Of a stretch of DNA of 64,000 nucleotides, positions 61,129 to 64,000 are shown one piece after another. Numbering within the stretch: position 1 is the first letter of the stretch; each line of letters begins with the position of its first letter. The notes beneath the pieces were generated by a model. The model was not told the DNA's origin and ran no database searches. It saw only the letters and a program-made list of their open reading frames with translations. A program made the translations under genes and the position numbers. The DNA is from Diabrotica undecimpunctata. Its lineage: Eukaryota > Arthropoda > Insecta > Coleoptera > Chrysomelidae. The DNA is taken from the NCBI RefSeq assembly GCF_040954645.1, contig NC_092812.1, positions 372,001-436,000 on the forward strand. Direction: 5' to 3'.

Positions 61129-62004
61129 CTCCTAAAAATGGTAAGACTCCTAGAGACGTACACCCCAACGGTAGATTTTATCGCGTATCCCATTGACACC
61201 GATAAAATGAAACGAGTGATTATTAGAGGACTATCGGCAAAAACCGATACAAATCTAATCTTAAACGAAATCTTAAGTAAAGGAGTAGAGGCCACTAAGG
61301 TCATTAACATGATCTCCAAAAAACCAGATAGGAAACCCCTTCCATTGTTTCTGGTAACAATTAAGGCAGAAGAGGACGCCAAAATCAAAAGCATTTCTGA
61401 CCTATGCTACATGAGGATCAGCATAGAGGACGAAATGAAGACAAGACAAGAAACAATTCAATGTTTTAACTGTCAAGGCTTCTACCACAGTTCAAAATCT
61501 TGCCACTGTGGTTCTAGATGCGTAAAGTGCGGAGGAAATCACCTTAGTAGCGAATGCGAAAAGGACAGGGAAACGGACCCAAAATGCGCTAACTGTGAAC
61601 AAGCGCACACAGCAAACTACCGCGGATGCCCAAGAGCTCCCAAGAAGAAAGCCGCCCCACAACAACAAAGGGCAAGGACTATCAACACAAGCAACACCAA
61701 TAAAGGTGTTAGCTACGCTCAGGCTACTAAACAGCCTGAAAGCGTGACCACAGAAGAAAAAACAGCCAAAAACGAAGCGGCCGCACTAATCGCCAAATTC
61801 AACGCTGATCTAAATGCCAAAATGGCACATGCCACCAACATGTTAGATCAAATGCAACAAGTAATGACAGCCATAGGAAACATAGGTCAGAAATGTTACA
61901 CATTTCTCACTTTTGGTGAAAAGTACACCAAACGGAAGATCTTCGCATTGGGTCATGGAACTCCGGCGGACTATCCAAAAAAATCAACCTTCTGGATGAA
62001 ATGA
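61129..62004 (+). pseudogene. LINE C2 ORF1 C-terminal part, fused in frame to A4 RT, stop lost
   Basis: Carries part of the RRM-like region (RVIIRGLSAKTD) and the three zinc knuckles (61462-61629), then the Ala/Gln-rich tail. At the ORF1 end a 24-base insertion after cagaaatgtt (61897-61920), absent in C1, removes the ATGTTAG overlap. ORF1 then reads on out of frame to 62004. With the A4 piece it forms one 697-codon frame from 59911. Confidence 0.85.
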
Positions 62005-64000
62005 TAAATAGATTAGAGCTCGATATCGTAGCCCTACAAGAAACCAAATTAGTGGAAAGGAAGAAAACAAAATTTCCCGGCTACGATATCTACAGGACGG
62101 ATCACAGAGCGCTATCAGGTGGAACAGCCATACTTGTGAAAAAAGAAATCGAACACGAACACATCCCAACACCAGATGGACTGGTCACAATGGAAGCCAC
62201 ACTCATAAGAATAAAAGCCAACAACGACTCACTAAAAATAGTGTCTGCATATGTCAGACCTAACGAACCGATCCTAGATGAAGACTTGAGCCTAATATTA
62301 AACTCAGAAGAGCCAACCATAATAATAGGAGACCTTAATGCGAGATCTCCCAATTGGCACGACAGGACGACCAACAATAACGGACGACGACTATGCAACC
62401 ATCTGGAAAATAGACCAAATACGTACGTGATCGGACCAACTGAGTCGACATGCTTTCACGGACAACTTCCTACTCACCTAGACATTGCAATCCTACACAA
62501 CGTGGGTCAACAATATGAGATACACTCTCTTAACGAAGGCGATTCGACACACAACCTAATCGTCCTGACCCTGGGCGCAATAGAAACAAACTATTTGCAG
62601 CCCCACAACAGAAAAAAGACTAGTTGGCCAAACTACAGAAGAATTGTGAGCGAGAACATCGGTAATATCCCCACAATCAACAACATAACAGAACTAGAGG
62701 ACAGTGTAATAAAACTAGAGGAAACAATTATCAACGCTATCGATGCCAGCTCCAAAACCGAAACTATAACTAGACAAAAAGGAAGATTCAGGGATATAAG
62801 CACTGAACTCAAAAACTTAATCAAACAGAAAAACCAGAAAAGAAGAAGAGCCTACCGCACTAGAACGGTAGAAGACAAAAGGATTGCAAATGAGCTAGAC
62901 AGGGAAGTGAAAAAACAACTTCAAAATCATGGAAATGAAAGCTGGGACTCCTATATCGAAGAGTTAAATCCAAACAAATCTGCGTTCTGGAAACTATCAA
63001 AAATACTACGTAAAGACAAAAAACCCATACCCCCTCTACATGGAGTAAACGGGATTGTCTACACAGAAATCGAAAAAGCAGAAGTCCTTAAAGACGAAAT
63101 AGAAAGGGCGTGTAGAAACAACGAACACCCCAACGAAGATATAGATTTCGAAGAAGAGGTAGAGAGGACAGCAAGAAGACTAAAAAGGACAAAAGGCAGA
63201 ATAGGGATACTTCATACATCTCCCGAAGAAATAAAAGAACTCATAAAGCAAACCAACGCCAAAAAAGCCCCTGGTCCAGACAACATCACAAACAGGGCGC
63301 TGAAAAACCTACCCACAAAAGCTATTGTCTATATTACCAACATCATAAACAATATGCTGAAACTAAGATATTTTCCAGACAGATGGAAGGAAGCTCACAT
63401 AATCATGATTGCAAAGCCAGGGAAAAATGGCACATTTCCTCAAAATTACAGACCAATCAGCTTACTATCATCAATAAGCAAGATTGCGGAAAGAGTAATT
63501 CTAAAAAGACTGAATGAAGAATCTCAAGCATTACACACCATTCCAGAAGCTCAATTCGGTTTCAGAAGTGAACATTCCTGTGAATTACAGGCACTAAGAC
63601 TTACAGAATTCATAACCAAAGGTTTTAAGGAAAAGGCATACACAGCAACCGCATTTCTGGACGTCAGTAAAGCATTTGACAGAGTCTGGCACAAAGGACT
63701 CATCTATAAAATGAACTCATTGGGATACAGCGAGGCGATGACATGTCTCCTTGCGTCATACCTTGCTAACAGAAGGTTCCGAATTCGTATAGGGGCAACC
63801 CTGTCTGAAGTCGGAGCCCTGGAAGCGGGTGTGCCTCAGGGTGCTGTGTTATCACCATACCTGTACACCATCTATACGGCCGACACGCCAACAGAACCCG
63901 GATCTCTGTTAAGTCTTTACGCAGACGATACAGCAATAGCGGTTAGCTGGAGGAACCCGGATCATGCAGCTAATCACCTGCAAAGAGCACTAAATAGATT
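61923..64000 (+). pseudogene. LINE C2 ORF2, start codon lost, open to window end
   Basis: Same frame and sequence as C1 ORF2 from VHQTEDLRIG onward. The usual ATG is displaced by the 24-base insertion, and the next in-frame ATG (62001) lies inside the endonuclease. LQETKL, GDLNARSPNW, GDSTHN, AFLDVSKAFDRVWH, GVPQGAVLSPYLY and YADD are present, and I see no stop up to 64000. The C1 nonsense site lies beyond the window in this copy. Confidence 0.8.

Larger units (their letters stand above)
61129..64000 (+). mobile_element. Jockey-clade LINE C2, 5' truncated, continues past window
   Basis: Begins inside ORF1 at the LKMVRLLETYTP segment, directly fused to A4. It is very close to C1 over the shared stretch. 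It runs off the window within the RT domain, so its 3' end and target duplication are not visible. Confidence 0.88.

Overview
The window looks like a repeat-dense block of an arthropod, most likely insect, nuclear genome. There is no recognisable single-copy host gene, tRNA or rRNA. The evidence for an insect is a set of Jockey-clade non-LTR retrotransposons (LINEs) with initiator-plus-DPE internal promoters, a tRNA-headed SINE, an RTE-like LINE tail, and a complete Maverick/Polinton (adintovirus-like) DNA element. I cannot name the species. Family labels A to D are mine.

Layout. A tandem satellite with a 345-bp period is the substrate. It survives at 1693-1822, 8153-8324, 14601-15788, 21480-22430 and 37435-37790, and these pieces stay in phase across the insertions. 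LINEs of four related lineages have landed in it: D (1-1692, minus, 5' truncated), A1 (1823-8152), B1 (8325-14600, minus), A2 (15789-21479), a C1/B2 chimera (22431-31472), A3 (31487-37434), A4 (from 37796) and C2 (from about 61130 past the window end). Three plus-strand insertions carry 12-bp target duplications at the same CCYTTATAATAC site of the satellite, and A2 and A4 each show one junction at that site. Only the ORF2 proteins of A2 and B1 are intact. Secondary insertions are a tRNA-derived SINE in the A1 3' UTR (7070-7362) and a truncated RTE-like LINE end in the A2 leader (15942-16156).

The Maverick/Polinton (41343-59776, 18,434 bp) sits inside ORF2 of A4 with a 6-bp target duplication (gacgca). 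It has roughly 435-bp terminal inverted repeats starting AG, extended inward by short tandem repeats. It encodes a protein-primed DNA polymerase B, an integrase with chromodomain, an A32/FtsK-type packaging ATPase, an adenain-like protease, candidate major capsid and penton proteins, a phospholipase A2/pVI-like entry protein, a fibre-like coiled-coil protein, a small OB-fold-like protein and several unassigned genes. Its most unusual cargo is a complete, intronless, secreted matrix metalloproteinase next to the right terminus. Two divergent clusters leave a central promoter near 46,920-46,990: capsid, protease and entry genes go left, and ATPase, fibre and integrase genes go right. PolB and its small partner run leftward from a possible spliced leader near 56.8 kb.

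How the parts relate. The LINEs share leader and 3' UTR RNA structures although their coding regions have diverged, and they share a (TG)n tail and the satellite target. They encode ORF2 in overlap with ORF1 (TAATG in A, ATGNTAG in B and C). Two chimeric junctions (about 26,059 and 61,130) join the 3' part of one element's ORF2 to the middle of another element's ORF1, as expected from reverse-transcriptase template jumping or unequal recombination. The Maverick, with nearly identical termini and open genes, appears to be one of the youngest insertions.
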